A DNA stretch of 64,000 nt from Pseudomonas sp. S31 (GCF_016648105.1 NZ_JACVVE010000019.1:49749-113748); one strand, 5' to 3'. Positions 49,575-59,134 are shown, counted from the stretch's first letter. Program-made: numbers and translations. Notes: generated from the sequence alone by a model not told the origin.

Positions 49575-51806
49575 ATGAAAGCGTTCGGCAAAATCCTGGG
49601 GCTGGGCCTACTCGGGCTGTTGCTGATCATCGTGGCGCTGGGCTTCGCCCTGACCCACCTGTTCGATCCCAACGACTACAAAGACGAAATCCGCCAACTG
49701 GCCCGCGACAAGGCCCATGTCGAACTGACCCTCAACGGCGATATTGGCTGGAGCCTGTTCCCCTGGCTCGGCCTGGAGCTGCACGATGCGAGCATCGCCA
49801 CGCTGGCCCACCCCAAGACGCCCTTCGCGGACCTGCAGATGCTCGGCCTGTCGGTACGCGTACTGCCGTTGCTGCGTCGCGAAGTGCAGATGAGCGATGT
49901 GCGCGTCGAAGGCCTGAACCTGACCCTGGTCCGCGACGACCAGGGCCACGGCAACTGGGAAGACATCGGCAAGCCACTGCCGGCCGACACCGCAGCCACG
50001 CCCGGCACTCCGCCAGCCGCAGCAGGCGAGCAGCCACAAGCCACGCCGGAGAGCGGAAGCGAACGAGCAGTCAAGCTCGACATCGACAGCCTGACGGTGA
50101 ACAACGCCCGCGTGCAGTACACCGACGAGCAGGCCGGCAAAAGCTACAGCGCCGAAAGCATCCAGTTGAGTACCGGCCCCGTGCATGAAGGCGCCAACAT
50201 CTCGCTCAAGGCCAGCGCCTTCCTCAGCGCCACCCAACCGAACGTCAAGGCCCGCACGGAGCTGGCCGGCGAGCTGCGCTTCGACCGCAAGCTCAAGCGC
50301 TACAACTTCGAGGACATGCGCCTGTCGGGTGAAACCTCGGGTGAACCCTTCGCCGGCAAGACCCTGAGCTTCAATGCCCAGGGCCAGTTGCTGGTCGACC
50401 TGGGCGCGAACGTGGCCTCCTGGACCGGCCTCAAGGTCTCGGCCAACCAACTGCGCGCCCTCGGCGAACTGAACCTGCGCGACCTGGACAAGACCCCGCA
50501 GCTGAGCGGCGGCCTGTCCATCGCGCAGTTCGACCTGCGTACCTTCCTCGACGGCATCGGCCAACCGCTGCCGGCCACCACCGACCCGGCCGTGTTCGGC
50601 AAGCTGGAACTGGTCAGCCGCCTGCAAGGCTCGCCGAACAGCCTGGCCCTGGAAGACCTGGCGGTGAAACTGGACGACAGCAGCTTCACTGGCCGCGTCG
50701 CCATCGAGGACTTCGCCAAGCAGGCCCTGCGCGTGCAGCTCAAGGGCGACAGCTTCAATGCCGACCGCTACCTGCCGGCCAAGAGTGAGGAGGCCAAGGG
50801 TGCCACCGCCGCCCGCCAGGCCGAAGTCGACCAGCAGCAAGCCAGCGCAGGCGCCGCCAGCACGCCGCTGCCCAACGCCCCGACCCAGGTGGCCTGGAGC
50901 AACGACAAGCTGCTGCCGGTGGACCGCCTGCGCGCCCTCGACCTGCAGGCCGACCTGGCCTTCGGCGCCCTGACCCTGGACCAGTTGCCGATCACCGATG
51001 CCCAGTTGCAGGTCACCGGCCAGGGCGGCCTGGTGACCCTGCAGACCCTGCGCGGCGGCCTGTACGATGGCAGCTTCCAAGCCAAGGGCACCGTCGACGT
51101 GCGCCCGACGGTGCCACAGGTCGGCATCAACACCAAGATCGACCGGGTGCCGGTGGAACACTTCATCAAGCCCCACGGCAAGGAGCAGACCCCTCCGGTC
51201 AAGGGCCTGCTGACCCTGTCCAGCGACCTCACCGCCAGCGGCAACAGCCAGAAGGCACTGGTCGACACCCTCAATGGCAGCGCACACTTCACCATCGCCG
51301 ACGGCGTGCTGGTCAATGCCAACCTCGAACAGCAGCTGTGCCAGGCCATCGCCACGCTCAACCGCAAGACCTTGAGCGGCGAACCTCGCGGCAAGGACAC
51401 GCCTTTCCAGGAGCTGCGCGGCAGCCTGGTGGTGCGCAACGGCGTGGCCAGCAACCCTGACCTCAAGGCCCGCATCCCGGGCCTGACCGTCAACGGCCAT
51501 GGCGACCTCGACCTGCGCGTGCTGGGCATGGACTACAACGTCGGCGTGGTGGTCGAAGGCGACCAGCGCGCCATGCCCGACCCGGCCTGCCAGGTCAACG
51601 AGCGCTACGTCGGCATCGAAGTACCACTGCGCTGCCGTGGCCCGCTGGAGCTCGGCGCCAAGGCCTGCCGCCTGGACCAGGATGGCCTGGGCAAGGTCGC
51701 CGCCAAGCTGGCCGGCAACCGCCTCAAAGACAAGATCGATGAAAAACTCGGAGATAAAGTGAGCCCAGAATTGAAAGACGCGCTCAAGGGGCTGTTCAAG
51801 CGATGA
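49575..51806 (+). CDS. AsmA family protein
   Basis: The protein has 743 residues. One N-terminal membrane helix (about 7-27, LGLGLLGLLLIIVALGFAL) is followed by a long periplasmic beta-rich part. The family signature DLNGDIGWSLFPWLGLEL-like stretch (residues 58-75) is present. The C-terminus holds the usual AsmA_2 segment (VLVNANLEQQLCQAIATLNR). Such proteins are thought to move phospholipid between membranes. The start MKAFGKILGL is chosen over an upstream ATG in the promoter. It overlaps mutY by 4 nt. Confidence 0.9.
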   Translation: MKAFGKILGLGLLGLLLIIVALGFALTHLFDPNDYKDEIRQLARDKAHVELTLNGDIGWSLFPWLGLELHDASIATLAHPKTPFADLQMLGLSVRVLPLLRREVQMSDVRVEGLNLTLVRDDQGHGNWEDIGKPLPADTAATPGTPPAAAGEQPQATPESGSERAVKLDIDSLTVNNARVQYTDEQAGKSYSAESIQLSTGPVHEGANISLKASAFLSATQPNVKARTELAGELRFDRKLKRYNFEDMRLSGETSGEPFAGKTLSFNAQGQLLVDLGANVASWTGLKVSANQLRALGELNLRDLDKTPQLSGGLSIAQFDLRTFLDGIGQPLPATTDPAVFGKLELVSRLQGSPNSLALEDLAVKLDDSSFTGRVAIEDFAKQALRVQLKGDSFNADRYLPAKSEEAKGATAARQAEVDQQQASAGAASTPLPNAPTQVAWSNDKLLPVDRLRALDLQADLAFGALTLDQLPITDAQLQVTGQGGLVTLQTLRGGLYDGSFQAKGTVDVRPTVPQVGINTKIDRVPVEHFIKPHGKEQTPPVKGLLTLSSDLTASGNSQKALVDTLNGSAHFTIADGVLVNANLEQQLCQAIATLNRKTLSGEPRGKDTPFQELRGSLVVRNGVASNPDLKARIPGLTVNGHGDLDLRVLGMDYNVGVVVEGDQRAMPDPACQVNERYVGIEVPLRCRGPLELGAKACRLDQDGLGKVAAKLAGNRLKDKIDEKLGDKVSPELKDALKGLFKR

Positions 51807-52870
51807 GCCCCGAGCAGTTCTCCAGCGCCGTGCTGGATTGGTACGACCAGCACGGCCGGCACGACCTGCCCTGGCAACAGGGCATCACCCCGTATCGGGT
51901 GTGGGTGTCGGAAATCATGCTGCAGCAGACCCAGGTCAGCACCGTGCTCAACTACTTCGACCGCTTCATGCAGGCCCTGCCCACCGTGCAGGCGCTGGCC
52001 GAGGCGCCGGAGGACGAAGTGCTGCACCTGTGGACCGGCCTTGGCTACTACACCCGCGCGCGCAACCTGCAGAAGGCGGCGAAGATCGTCGTCGAGCAGC
52101 ATGGCGGGCAATTCCCGCGCAGTGTCGAGCAACTCACCGAGTTGCCCGGCATCGGCCGCTCCACCGCCGGGGCGATCGCCAGCATCAGCATGGGCATCCG
52201 CGCGCCGATCCTCGACGGCAACGTCAAACGCGTGCTGGCCCGCTATACCGCCCAGGCCGGCTACCCCGGCGAGCCCAAGGTGGCCAACCAACTGTGGGCC
52301 ACCGCCGAGCGCTTCACCCCGCAGCAGCGCGCCAACCACTACACCCAGGCGATGATGGACATGGGCGCCACGCTGTGCACGCGCAGCAAGCCCAGTTGCC
52401 TGATCTGCCCGCTGCAACGCGGCTGCGAGGCGCACCTGCACGGCGAGGAAACCCGCTACCCCGAGCCCAAACCGCGCAAGGCCCTGCCACAACGGCGCAC
52501 GCTGATGCCGCTGCTGGCCAATCATGAAGGCGCCATCCTGCTTTATCGCCGGCCGTCCAGCGGCCTGTGGGGCGGTTTGTGGAGCCTGCCGGAACTGGAC
52601 GACCTCGCCCAGCTCGACGACCTCGCCTACCAGCACGGCCTGCGCCTGGCCGAAAGCCGCGCGCTGGACGGCCTGACCCATACCTTCAGCCACTTTCAGC
52701 TGGCCATCGAACCCTGGCTGGTGCGCGTCGACCCGGTCGGCCAGCACGTGGCCGAGGCCGACTGGCTCTGGTATAACCTCGCCACCCCGCCGCGCCTGGG
52801 CCTTGCCGCCCCGGTGAAGAAGCTGCTCAAACGCGCGGCCGACGAACTGATTGCAGGAGAAGCCCGATGA
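51803..52870 (+). CDS. mutY: A/G-specific adenine glycosylase
   Basis: The protein has 355 residues and removes adenine opposite 8-oxoguanine. The catalytic Glu is in VSEIMLQQTQV. The helix-hairpin-helix is ELPGIGRSTAGAIASI with catalytic Asp shortly after (ILDGNVKRVL). The 4Fe-4S loop is CTRSKPSCLICPLQRGC (C-x6-C-x2-C-x5-C). A C-terminal NUDIX-like recognition domain follows. Overlaps both neighbours by 4 nt. Confidence 0.97.
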   Translation: MSPEQFSSAVLDWYDQHGRHDLPWQQGITPYRVWVSEIMLQQTQVSTVLNYFDRFMQALPTVQALAEAPEDEVLHLWTGLGYYTRARNLQKAAKIVVEQHGGQFPRSVEQLTELPGIGRSTAGAIASISMGIRAPILDGNVKRVLARYTAQAGYPGEPKVANQLWATAERFTPQQRANHYTQAMMDMGATLCTRSKPSCLICPLQRGCEAHLHGEETRYPEPKPRKALPQRRTLMPLLANHEGAILLYRRPSSGLWGGLWSLPELDDLAQLDDLAYQHGLRLAESRALDGLTHTFSHFQLAIEPWLVRVDPVGQHVAEADWLWYNLATPPRLGLAAPVKKLLKRAADELIAGEAR

Positions 52871-53139
52871 CCCGCACCGTGATGTGCCGCAAGTACAACG
52901 AAGAACTGCCAGGCCTGGACCGCCCGCCCTACCCCGGCGCCAAGGGCCAGGACATCTTCGAGCACATCTCGCAGAAGGCCTGGGAAGACTGGAAGAACCA
53001 CCAGACCATGCTGATCAACGAGAAGCGCCTGAACATGATGAACGGCGAGGACCGCAAATTCCTCCAGGCCGAGATGGACAAGTTCTTCGCGGGTGAGGAT
53101 TACGCCAAGGCCGAAGGCTACGTTCCCCCCGCCGAATGA
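52867..53139 (+). CDS. yggX: Fe(II)-trafficking / oxidative damage protection protein
   Basis: The protein has 90 residues and starts MTRTVMCRKYNEELPGLDRP, the canonical YggX N-terminus with conserved Cys7. Residues AWEDWKNHQTMLINEKRLN are also diagnostic. It protects iron-sulfur enzymes from oxidants. The mutY-yggX coupling by a 4-nt overlap is widespread in gamma-proteobacteria. Confidence 0.97.
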   Translation: MTRTVMCRKYNEELPGLDRPPYPGAKGQDIFEHISQKAWEDWKNHQTMLINEKRLNMMNGEDRKFLQAEMDKFFAGEDYAKAEGYVPPAE

Positions 53140-53190
53140 CCCCACGGATCGTAAGCGACGGAATTAATTTAAAATTTTTTCAAAAAGTCG

Positions 53191-53219
53191 TTGACGGACC
53201 GTCTGGAAATCTATTTAAT
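53191..53219 (+). promoter_or_regulatory. Sigma70 promoter of tRNA-Phe
   Basis: TTGACG (53191-53196) and TTTAAT (53214-53219) are separated by 17 nt, ending 10 nt before the mature tRNA. Confidence 0.8.
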
Positions 53220-53229
53220 TCACCCCGTC

Positions 53230-53305
53230 GCCCAGATAGCTCAGTCGGTAGAGCAGAGGATTGAAAATCCTCGTGTCGGCGGTTCGACTCCGTCTCTGGG
53301 CACCA
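53230..53305 (+). tRNA. tRNA-Phe (anticodon GAA)
   Basis: The 76-nt cloverleaf starts GCCCAGATAGCTCAG, has anticodon loop GATTGAAAATC, T-arm GGTTCGACTCC and encoded CCA. The acceptor stem GCCCAGA/TCTGGGC is perfect. Confidence 0.97.
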
Positions 53306-53350
53306 CCTTCAGCTTCTGGTGGTTGCAAAGTTACCCGAAGCGACACAAGA

Positions 53351-53373
53351 AACCCGCCTAGTGCGGGTTTTTT
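53351..53373 (+). terminator. Rho-independent terminator after tRNA-Phe
   Basis: AACCCGC pairs with GCGGGTT and is followed by TTTTTT. Confidence 0.85.
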
Positions 53374-53429
53374 GTTGTCTGCGTTTTTTGCTTCAATAAA
53401 GCGCCCCCTTCTTCAAGGACTCGACTTCC

Positions 53430-53873
53430 ATGGCCTCCAATACCAAGCAACAGAAACGCGCCAAGCGCGCCGCCAGCAAGGCAAAGCAGAACCGCATGGT
53501 GCGTAGCGGCCAGGCGGTCAAGGCCAGCGCGGGTGATAGCGCCAGCATCGAGCAGGTGTTCAACAAGGCCATGGAGACCGACAGCTACAAAGAGCTGTTC
53601 GTGAAGATGAAAGCCGCCCAGGAAACCGGCCTGGTAGCGATGATCTCGGTATTCCTGGTCGACCCGCTGCTGACCTTGGTGCTCAAGGGCCACAAGGAAG
53701 AACACGCCACCGACTACATCGTGCTGGTGTTCACCGCCTACCGCACCTGGCTCGACGGCGCCGACGAAGACACCACCATGGCGTGGCTGGAGAGCGATGA
53801 GTTCCAGGAAGCCTATATCGCTGCGTCCGAGCTGGTGGCCAAGCAGCAGCAACAGCAGAAGCAGTTTGGCTGA
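53430..53873 (+). CDS. Hypothetical protein, basic N-terminus, helical
   Basis: The protein has 147 residues. A strongly basic N-terminus (KQQKRAKRAASKAKQNRMVR) is followed by a helical acidic part (ASIEQVFNKAMETDSYKELF, LESDEFQEAYIAASEL) and a Gln-rich tail (KQQQQQKQ). I do not recognise a family. There is no signal peptide. A clear ORF with AAGGA upstream and typical codon use supports a real gene. It stands alone between tRNA-Phe and a REP pair. Confidence 0.75.
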   Translation: MASNTKQQKRAKRAASKAKQNRMVRSGQAVKASAGDSASIEQVFNKAMETDSYKELFVKMKAAQETGLVAMISVFLVDPLLTLVLKGHKEEHATDYIVLVFTAYRTWLDGADEDTTMAWLESDEFQEAYIAASELVAKQQQQQKQFG

Positions 53874-53894
53874 CAGGGGCTGATAGCCTGCTCC

Positions 53895-53972
53895 GGCCCT
53901 TTCGCGGCTAAAGCCGCTCCTACAGGTTTCACTACCTCCCTGTAGGAGCGGCTTTAGCCGCGAAGAGGCCGG
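53895..53972. repeat. REP pair (GGCTAAAGCC type)
   Basis: CGCGGCTAAAGCCGCTCCTA faces TAGGAGCGGCTTTAGCCGCG, downstream of the hypothetical gene. Confidence 0.88.
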
Positions 53973-53983
53973 TACAGGCAATA

Positions 53984-54021
53984 AAAAAGGCCGCGTCCTG
54001 CACGGGACGCGGCCTTTCTTC
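53984..54021. terminator. Bidirectional terminator before gabP-like gene
   Basis: AAAAAAGGCCGCGTCC pairs with GGACGCGGCCTTTCTT. A/T tracts on both sides fit termination in both directions, between convergent genes. Confidence 0.85.
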
Positions 54022-54038
54022 ATCTCAACCAGCGCAGA

Positions 54039-55424
54039 TCAGTTATCCAGCGCCACCCGCCCGGCAGCTTCACGCTTGCGATGCACCAGCAAGCCCGCCG
54101 CCACCACGCCGATGCTCAACAACGCCGTCGCGATGATCTCGGCCCGGTGGTCTTCACGCAGCGCCATCACCACCAGCACCGCCACGATGAAGGCAATGGT
54201 CGCCCAGGTCAGCCCCGGGAACAGCCACATCTTGAAGGCGATCTTCTCGCCCTTGGCTTCCCGCTGGCTGCGCATACGCAGCTGCGACACGGCAATCACC
54301 AGGTACACCAGCAGCGCGATGGCGCCGGAGCTGGCCAGCAGGAACTCGAACACCTGCGCCGGGGCCACGTAGTTGGCGAACACGCAGAGGAACGCCGCCG
54401 CGGTCGACAACAGCACCGCGACATGTGGGGTGGCCGCCTTGGTGGTGCGCTGGGCGATGGCCGGGGCGTCGCCACGCTTGCTCAGCGAGAACAGCATGCG
54501 CGAGGAAGTGTACAGCGCCGAGTTCAGGCAGCTGGTCACGGCGATCAACACCACGATGTCGACGATCAGCTTGGCATTCGGCACGCCGATGCGGCTCAGC
54601 ACGGTCTGGTAGGAACCGGTTTCGGCCAGCGCCGGGTCGTTCCACGGCACCAGGGCCACGACCAGGAAGATCGACACCAGGTAGAACAGGCAGATCCGCC
54701 AGATCACCGAGTTGGTGGCGCGGCTGATCTGCTTGCCCGGGTCCTTCGACTCGGCGGCGGCAATGGTGACGATCTCGGTGCCCATGAACGAGAACATGGT
54801 GGTCAGCATGGCTGCCAGCACGGCGCCAAGACCATTGGGCATGAAGCCCTGGGTATCGAACAGGTGGCTGGCACCGCTGACCTGGCTGTTCTCGACGAAG
54901 CCGAACATGGCCACGCAACCGACCACGATGAAGCCGATGATCGCCAGCACCTTGAGCAGGGCGAACCAGAACTCGAACTCGCCGTAGTTCTTCACGCTGC
55001 ACAGGTTGGTCAGGGTCAGCGCCAGAGTGATCAGCAAGGAGAACGCCCAGAGATCGACCGCTGGGAACCAGGCGTGCAGGATGGCCGCGGCGGCGTTGGC
55101 CTCCAGCGGAATCACCAGCACCCAGAACCACCAGTACAACCAGCCAATGGTGAAACCGGCCCAACGGCCAATGGCGCGGTCGGCATAGGTGGAGAAGGAA
55201 CCGGTATCCGGCGAGGCGATGGCCATCTCGCCAAGCATGCGCATCACCAGCACCACCAGCGTACCCGCGGCAGCATAGGCCAGCAGCACGGCGGGGCCGG
55301 CAGCGGCGATGGCGTGGCCGGAGCCGACGAACAGACCGGCACCGATCACGCCAGCAATGGACAGCATGGTGACATGCCGTTGTTTGAGCCCCTGAGCGAG
55401 GTCGTTGGAATTGTTACCGCTCAT
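54039..55424 (-). CDS. gabP: Amino acid permease, GABA permease type
   Basis: The protein has 461 residues, an APC-superfamily transporter with 12 membrane helices. The AAT-family opening LAQGLKQRHVTMLSIAGVIG and the FSFMGTEIVTIAAAESKDP segment match GabP and relatives. Which amino acid is carried cannot be fixed from sequence alone; GABA is most likely from overall resemblance. The ATG is preceded by AAGGTAG. Divergent from the basic amino acid transporter. Confidence 0.8.
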   Translation of the reverse strand: MSGNNSNDLAQGLKQRHVTMLSIAGVIGAGLFVGSGHAIAAAGPAVLLAYAAAGTLVVLVMRMLGEMAIASPDTGSFSTYADRAIGRWAGFTIGWLYWWFWVLVIPLEANAAAAILHAWFPAVDLWAFSLLITLALTLTNLCSVKNYGEFEFWFALLKVLAIIGFIVVGCVAMFGFVENSQVSGASHLFDTQGFMPNGLGAVLAAMLTTMFSFMGTEIVTIAAAESKDPGKQISRATNSVIWRICLFYLVSIFLVVALVPWNDPALAETGSYQTVLSRIGVPNAKLIVDIVVLIAVTSCLNSALYTSSRMLFSLSKRGDAPAIAQRTTKAATPHVAVLLSTAAAFLCVFANYVAPAQVFEFLLASSGAIALLVYLVIAVSQLRMRSQREAKGEKIAFKMWLFPGLTWATIAFIVAVLVVMALREDHRAEIIATALLSIGVVAAGLLVHRKREAAGRVALDN

Positions 55425-56042
55425 AAAACTACCTTTGTAAGGAGTGGACTACGCCGACTGCTATACGAAGCGCGCCCGGGGTTAATTTAGGCGTCACTGC
55501 AATCGGCGGTTTCCTTCTGGCAATAAGCGAGCCAGGTGCTGAATGGTTTCGTCAGAGAAACCTGCTAGGCCTTTTAGGGCGTGGCCTGCAGGGCATTCGG
55601 CCAACCTTTGACCGAAAGGGCGTCAAATATTCGTGCCAGGGTCGGATTACTGAAATACCCACTTACAAACGCACCAAAGGTGCCCCTAGGTAACACCTAT
55701 GCACCATTGCAACGCAAAAAGGTGCAACCTATGGGAGCAACCGGCTTTTACGTCTTTGCCCCCAGCGAAGCGGCCGATTGACCGGCGAATGGTCTAAAAC
55801 CGCTTCCAAGCGGCGACCAAAGCTGGCACCATCGCGCCTTTTTTCATCAAGGCCATGGCGCTGGGCCAGCCCTTCGCGGACATCTGCGCGACGTTGCGCT
55901 GCAGCGATGCGACAAACTGCCCCAGCATTGCCACGAGCCCCTTGCAACCCAGTTGGCCGCCATATTGCCGCTATGCTAGCTTGGCGCTCGCCAGGAAGGC
56001 CGCCAATAGCTGGGAACGCACCCGTACACATGAGGACCGCAC
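55425..56042. promoter_or_regulatory. 618-bp spacer with repeated GCACC/GGTGC half-sites
   Basis: No convincing gene; a 66-codon frame at 55581 lacks support. A small inverted repeat GCACCAAAGGTGC lies at 55671-55683, and TGCACC/GGTGCA arms at 55700-55705 and 55721-55726 flank 15 nt. These may be operator sites for gabP or the ABC transporter. Nothing else was recognised. Confidence 0.5.
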
Positions 56043-56816
56043 ATGGCCCAGGCCACGCCCGCGCTGGAAATCCGCAACCTGCACAAACGCTACGGCGAGC
56101 AGGAGATTCTCAAGGGCATTTCGCTGACTGCGCGCGACGGCGACGTGATCTCCATCCTGGGGTCGTCCGGCTCCGGCAAGTCCACCTTGCTGCGCTGCAT
56201 CAACTTGCTGGAAAACCCCCACCAGGGTGAAATCCTCGTGGCCGGCGAGGCGCTGAAGCTCAAGGCCGCCAAGAACGGCGACCTGATCGCCGCCGACAAC
56301 CGCCAGATCAATCGCCTGCGCAGCGAGATCGGCTTCGTCTTCCAGAATTTCAACCTGTGGCCGCACATGTCGATCCTCGACAACATCATCGAGGCGCCAC
56401 GCCGCGTGCTCGGCCAGAGCAAGGCCGAGGCCATCGAAGCGGCCGAGGCGCTGCTGAACAAGGTCGGCATCTTCGACAAGCGCCACAGCTACCCCGCCCA
56501 GCTTTCCGGTGGCCAGCAACAGCGGGCCGCCATCGCCCGAACCCTGGCCATGAAGCCCAAGGTCATCCTGTTCGACGAGCCGACCTCGGCGCTCGACCCG
56601 GAGATGGTCCAGGAAGTGCTTAACGTCATCCGCGCACTGGCCGAAGAAGGCCGGACCATGCTGCTGGTGACCCACGAGATGAACTTTGCCCGCCAGGTGT
56701 CCAGCGAAGTGGTCTTCCTGCACCAGGGCCTGGTCGAAGAGCAAGGATCGCCGCAGCAGGTGTTCGAGAACCCGACCTCGGCGCGTTGCAAGCAATTCAT
56801 GTCCAGCCACCGCTAA
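56043..56816 (+). CDS. Basic amino acid ABC transporter ATPase (HisP/AotP type)
   Basis: The protein has 257 residues. Walker A is GSSGSGKSTLLRCINLLE, signature LSGGQQQRAAIARTLAM, Walker B VILFDEPTSALDPE, and switch VTHEMNFARQ. The polar amino acid transporter subfamily is clear. First of a four-gene operon with binding protein and two permeases. It resembles arginine/ornithine and histidine systems. Confidence 0.92.
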   Translation: MAQATPALEIRNLHKRYGEQEILKGISLTARDGDVISILGSSGSGKSTLLRCINLLENPHQGEILVAGEALKLKAAKNGDLIAADNRQINRLRSEIGFVFQNFNLWPHMSILDNIIEAPRRVLGQSKAEAIEAAEALLNKVGIFDKRHSYPAQLSGGQQQRAAIARTLAMKPKVILFDEPTSALDPEMVQEVLNVIRALAEEGRTMLLVTHEMNFARQVSSEVVFLHQGLVEEQGSPQQVFENPTSARCKQFMSSHR

Positions 56817-56827
56817 CGGAGCAACAC

Positions 56828-57583
56828 ATGCAGACCTACAAGAAATTCCTCCTGGCCGCTGCCGCCACGCTGGTGTTTTCGGCCAACGCCCTGGCCGCGG
56901 AAAAACTGCGCATGGGTATCGAGGCGGCTTACCCGCCGTTCAACAACAAGGACGCCAGCGGTAACGTGGTCGGCTTCGACAAGGACATCGGCGACGCCCT
57001 GTGCGCCAAGATGAAGGTCGAGTGCTCGGTCGTCACCTCCGACTGGGACGGCATCATCCCGGCCCTGAACGCCAAGAAGTTCGACTTCCTGGTGTCGTCG
57101 CTGTCGATCACCGACGAGCGCAAGCAGGCGGTCGACTTCACCGACCCCTACTACTCCAACAAGCTGCAGTTCATCGCGCCGAAGAACGTCGACTTCAAGA
57201 CCGACGCCGCCTACCTCAAAGGCAAGACCATCGGTACCCAGCGCGCGACCCTGGCCGGCACCTGGCTGGAAGACACCTACGGCAACGATATCGACATCAA
57301 GCTGTACGACACCCAGGAAAACGCCTACCTCGACCTGGTCTCCGGCCGCATCGACGGCATCCTGGCCGACAAGTACGTGCAGTACGAGTGGCTCAAGAGC
57401 AAGGACGGCTCGAACTTCGAGTTCAAGGGTGAGCCGGTGGTCGACAGCGACAAGATCGGCATCGCCGTGCGCAAGGGTGACACCAAGCTGCGCGACGACC
57501 TGAACAAGGCCCTGGCCGAAATCAAGGCCGACGGCACGTACAAGAAGATCAACGACAAGTACTTCCCGTTCAGCATCGAATGA
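56828..57583 (+). CDS. Basic amino acid periplasmic binding protein (ArgT/HisJ-like)
   Basis: The protein has 251 residues with signal peptide (cleavage near ANALAAEKL). Motifs RMGIEAAYPPFNNKD, GFDKDIGDALC and SLSITDERKQAVDFTDPYY are typical of family 3 solute-binding proteins such as LAO/HisJ. The start MQTYKKFLLA comes 11 nt after the ATPase gene. Substrate is probably arginine, ornithine or lysine. Confidence 0.92.
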   Translation: MQTYKKFLLAAAATLVFSANALAAEKLRMGIEAAYPPFNNKDASGNVVGFDKDIGDALCAKMKVECSVVTSDWDGIIPALNAKKFDFLVSSLSITDERKQAVDFTDPYYSNKLQFIAPKNVDFKTDAAYLKGKTIGTQRATLAGTWLEDTYGNDIDIKLYDTQENAYLDLVSGRIDGILADKYVQYEWLKSKDGSNFEFKGEPVVDSDKIGIAVRKGDTKLRDDLNKALAEIKADGTYKKINDKYFPFSIE

Positions 57584-57637
57584 TCCGCCCCGACCGGCGC
57601 GCCCTGGTGGCGCGCCAGTCCCTAGAATGACCTGCCC

Positions 57638-58333
57638 ATGAATATCGACCTGCACGGATTCGGTCCGGCCATGATGGCCGGCACCGTGATGACCGTAAAA
57701 CTGGCGCTTTGCGCCCTGCTGCTGGGGCTGGTCCTGGGCCTGCTCGGCGCCCTGGCCAAGACCTCGTCGGTCAAGCCACTGCAGTGGCTTGGCGGTTTCT
57801 ACTCGACCCTGGTTCGCGGCGTGCCCGAACTGCTGTGGGTCCTGCTCATCTACTTCGGCACCGTCGGGCTGATGAACAGCCTCGGCGAAGCCCTGAACAT
57901 GCCTGGCCTGGAGCTCAGCGCCTTCGCCGCTGGCGTGATCGCCCTGGGCCTGTGCTTCGGTGCCTATGCCACCGAGGTATTCCGTGGCGCGATCCTGGCC
58001 ATCCCCAAGGGCCACCGTGAGGCCGGCCTGGCCCTGGGCCTGTCCAAGGGGCGCATCCTCTCGCGGATCATCCTGCCGCAGATGTGGCGCATCGCCCTGC
58101 CGGGCCTTGGCAACCTGTTCATGATCCTGATGAAGGACACCGCGCTGGTGTCGGTGATCGGCCTGGAAGAAATCATGCGCCACGCGCAGATCGGCGTGAC
58201 CGTGACCAAGGAGCCGTTCACCTTCTACATGGTCGCCGCCTGCATCTACCTGAGCCTGACCATCATTGCCATGACGGGCATGCACTTCATGGAAAAACGC
58301 GCCGCTCGCGGCTTTGCGAGGGCCGAGCAATGA
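57638..58333 (+). CDS. Basic amino acid ABC transporter permease 1 (HisQ/AotQ type)
   Basis: The protein has 231 residues with about five membrane helices and the EAA loop KGHREAGLALGLSKGRILSR. It forms the membrane pore with the next gene, which it overlaps by 4 nt. Confidence 0.92.
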   Translation: MNIDLHGFGPAMMAGTVMTVKLALCALLLGLVLGLLGALAKTSSVKPLQWLGGFYSTLVRGVPELLWVLLIYFGTVGLMNSLGEALNMPGLELSAFAAGVIALGLCFGAYATEVFRGAILAIPKGHREAGLALGLSKGRILSRIILPQMWRIALPGLGNLFMILMKDTALVSVIGLEEIMRHAQIGVTVTKEPFTFYMVAACIYLSLTIIAMTGMHFMEKRAARGFARAEQ

Positions 58334-59019
58334 ATTGGGAAGTCATCATCAAGTGGCTGCCGCGCCTGGCCCAGGGCGCGACCCTGACCCTGGAGCTGGT
58401 GGCCATCGCGGTGGTCGCCGGGTTGATCCTGGCCATCCCGCTGGGCATCGCCCGCTCTTCGCGGCACTGGTACGTGCACGCCGTGCCGTTCGGCTACATC
58501 TTCTTCTTCCGTGGCACGCCGCTGCTGGTGCAGCTGTTCCTGGTGTATTACGGCCTGGCCCAGTTCGACGCGGTACGTGCCAGCAGCCTGTGGCCATACC
58601 TGCGCGATCCGTTCTGGTGCACCGTGCTGACCATGACCCTGCACACCGCAGCCTACATCGCCGAGATCCTGCGTGGCGCGCTGCAGTCGATCCCCAAGGG
58701 CGAGATCGAGGCGGCGCGGGCCCTGGGCATGTCGCGGGGCAAGACCCTGTGGTACATCATGCTGCCACGCGCCGCCCGCATCGGCCTGCCGGCGTACAGC
58801 AACGAAGTGATCCTGATGCTCAAGGCCAGCGCCCTGGCCAGCACCGTGACCCTGCTGGAGCTGACTGGCATGGCCCGCACGATCATTGCCCGGACCTACC
58901 TGCCGGTGGAGATCTTCTTCGCCGCCGGGTTGTTCTACCTGCTGATCTCGTTCGTGCTGGTGCAGGGCTTCAAGTTGCTGGAGCGCTGGTTGCGCGTGGA
59001 TGCCTGCCAGGGCCGCTAG
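58330..59019 (+). CDS. Basic amino acid ABC transporter permease 2 (HisM/AotM type)
   Basis: The protein has 229 residues, five helices and EAA loop KGEIEAARALGMSRGKTLWY. The start ATG overlaps the previous stop (ATGA). The longer upstream frame lies inside the preceding gene and is rejected. Confidence 0.92.
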   Translation: MNWEVIIKWLPRLAQGATLTLELVAIAVVAGLILAIPLGIARSSRHWYVHAVPFGYIFFFRGTPLLVQLFLVYYGLAQFDAVRASSLWPYLRDPFWCTVLTMTLHTAAYIAEILRGALQSIPKGEIEAARALGMSRGKTLWYIMLPRAARIGLPAYSNEVILMLKASALASTVTLLELTGMARTIIARTYLPVEIFFAAGLFYLLISFVLVQGFKLLERWLRVDACQGR

Positions 59020-59029
59020 ACCTTACTGG

Positions 59030-59101
59030 CTTTTCGCGGGTAAACCCGCTCCTACAGGAACGTACGGCCCCTGTAGGAGCGGGTTTACCCGCGAATAGGC
59101 C
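59030..59101. repeat. REP pair (TAAA type)
   Basis: GCGGGTAAACCCGCTCCTAC faces TAGGAGCGGGTTTACCCGCG after the permease operon. Confidence 0.9.
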
Positions 59102-59134
59102 CTCAAAAAATCTCCCCCTCCTCAAACCGCAACC

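Noticed and set aside
55581..55781. 66-codon frame between gabP and the ABC transporter
   Set aside because: No ribosome-binding site, no family, and it overlaps the operator-like repeats.
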